Source: Planctomycetota bacterium
GTDB taxonomy: Bacteria > Planctomycetota > SZUA-567
Assembly (NCBI GenBank): GCA_031270685.1
Contig: JAISXA010000057.1
Location: forward strand, 1 to 41,160
Length of the DNA stretch: 41,160 nt
Direction: 5' to 3'
The translations under genes were made by a program, and so were the position numbers. Position 1 is the first letter of the stretch; every line of letters starts with the position of its first letter. The notes beneath the pieces are model-generated. The model ran no database searches and was not told the DNA's origin. It worked only from the letters and a program-made list of their open reading frames with translations. Shown here in pieces: positions 41,006 through 41,160 of the stretch.

Positions 41006-41160
41006 ATGACGGAATTCCTGATAGAAGGCGGCCATCCCCTTAACGGGGTCATTCGGGCCTCCGGCAACAAAAATGCGGCCCTGCCCATACTCTGCGCAAG
41101 CCTTTTGGTCGACGACGTGGTTTGGATCCGGAACATCCCCCGCATCGGCGACGTCAACAC
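41006..41160 (+). CDS. murA: UDP-N-acetylglucosamine 1-carboxyvinyltransferase, N-terminus
   Basis: Only the first 51 codons are in the window, and the ORF track does not list the gene. The translation [20 protein letters not shown] continues with [17 protein letters not shown] and [11 protein letters not shown]. These correspond to the [24 protein letters not shown] opening of MurA, including the PEP-contacting Lys in SGNKNAAL. The enzyme starts peptidoglycan precursor synthesis. The ribosome site is weak. Confidence 0.88.
   Translation, partial: MTEFLIEGGHPLNGVIRASGNKNAALPILCASLLVDDVVWIRNIPRIGDVN

Overview
The window comes from a high-GC, Gram-negative-type bacterium. A metal-dependent-type Kdo8P synthase (kdsA) implies LPS, and the window also has MurA, DapL-type lysine/peptidoglycan synthesis and a CpxP/Spy-like periplasmic protein. 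I cannot assign a phylum. DapL, YugP, a PurS-PurL fusion and a stand-alone 2-hydroxyacyl-CoA dehydratase activase suggest an anaerobic or facultative lineage away from the classical Proteobacteria, but that is only inference. There are no rRNA, tRNA, CRISPR, phage or intact transposase genes.

Layout. (1) 1-8180, + strand: a nitrogenase-like locus. It holds two nitrogenase component-1 paralogues (alpha-like, cut by the window edge, and beta-like), a NifX/NifB-C-terminal-like cofactor-binding protein, an unusual one-chain Fe-S serine-dehydratase homologue, and, behind a new promoter, a complete polar amino acid ABC importer. I read this as a possible undescribed reductase/lyase pathway acting on an imported amino-acid-like compound rather than N2 fixation. 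(2) 8477-17404: RluD-type pseudouridine synthase, a ROK regulator, an ECF sigma factor with two small membrane proteins and an LTxxQ periplasmic protein (CnrYXH-like layout), kdsA, and a 979-aa PurS-PurL fusion. (3) 17434-30244, all on the minus strand: a urea-to-ammonium block, urtABCDE, ureDABC-EFG, amtB, glnK. Urea is imported by UrtABCDE, hydrolysed by UreABC matured by UreDEFG, and the ammonium status is handled by AmtB and a PII protein that lacks Tyr51. (4) 30545-41160: an HPt-dapL-folK-panC operon and a divergent EamA-family transporter, a TPR/hypothetical pair, hemC, YugP metallopeptidase, STAS and GyrI-like proteins, a 132-bp MITE with a target duplication, a lipoyl-protein/apbE/activase operon, and the first 51 codons of murA, which the ORF track misses.

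A recurring non-coding feature is a family of palindromic elements found only between genes, in at least nine intergenic regions plus two half-copies. They often come as two hairpins in inverted orientation, one with AACCGCC and the other with GGCGGTT near the apex. They resemble BIME/REP arrays; in one pair an apex base has changed in both partners. Promoters listed are -35/-10 matches read by eye. All family assignments rest on motif recognition, without database searches.
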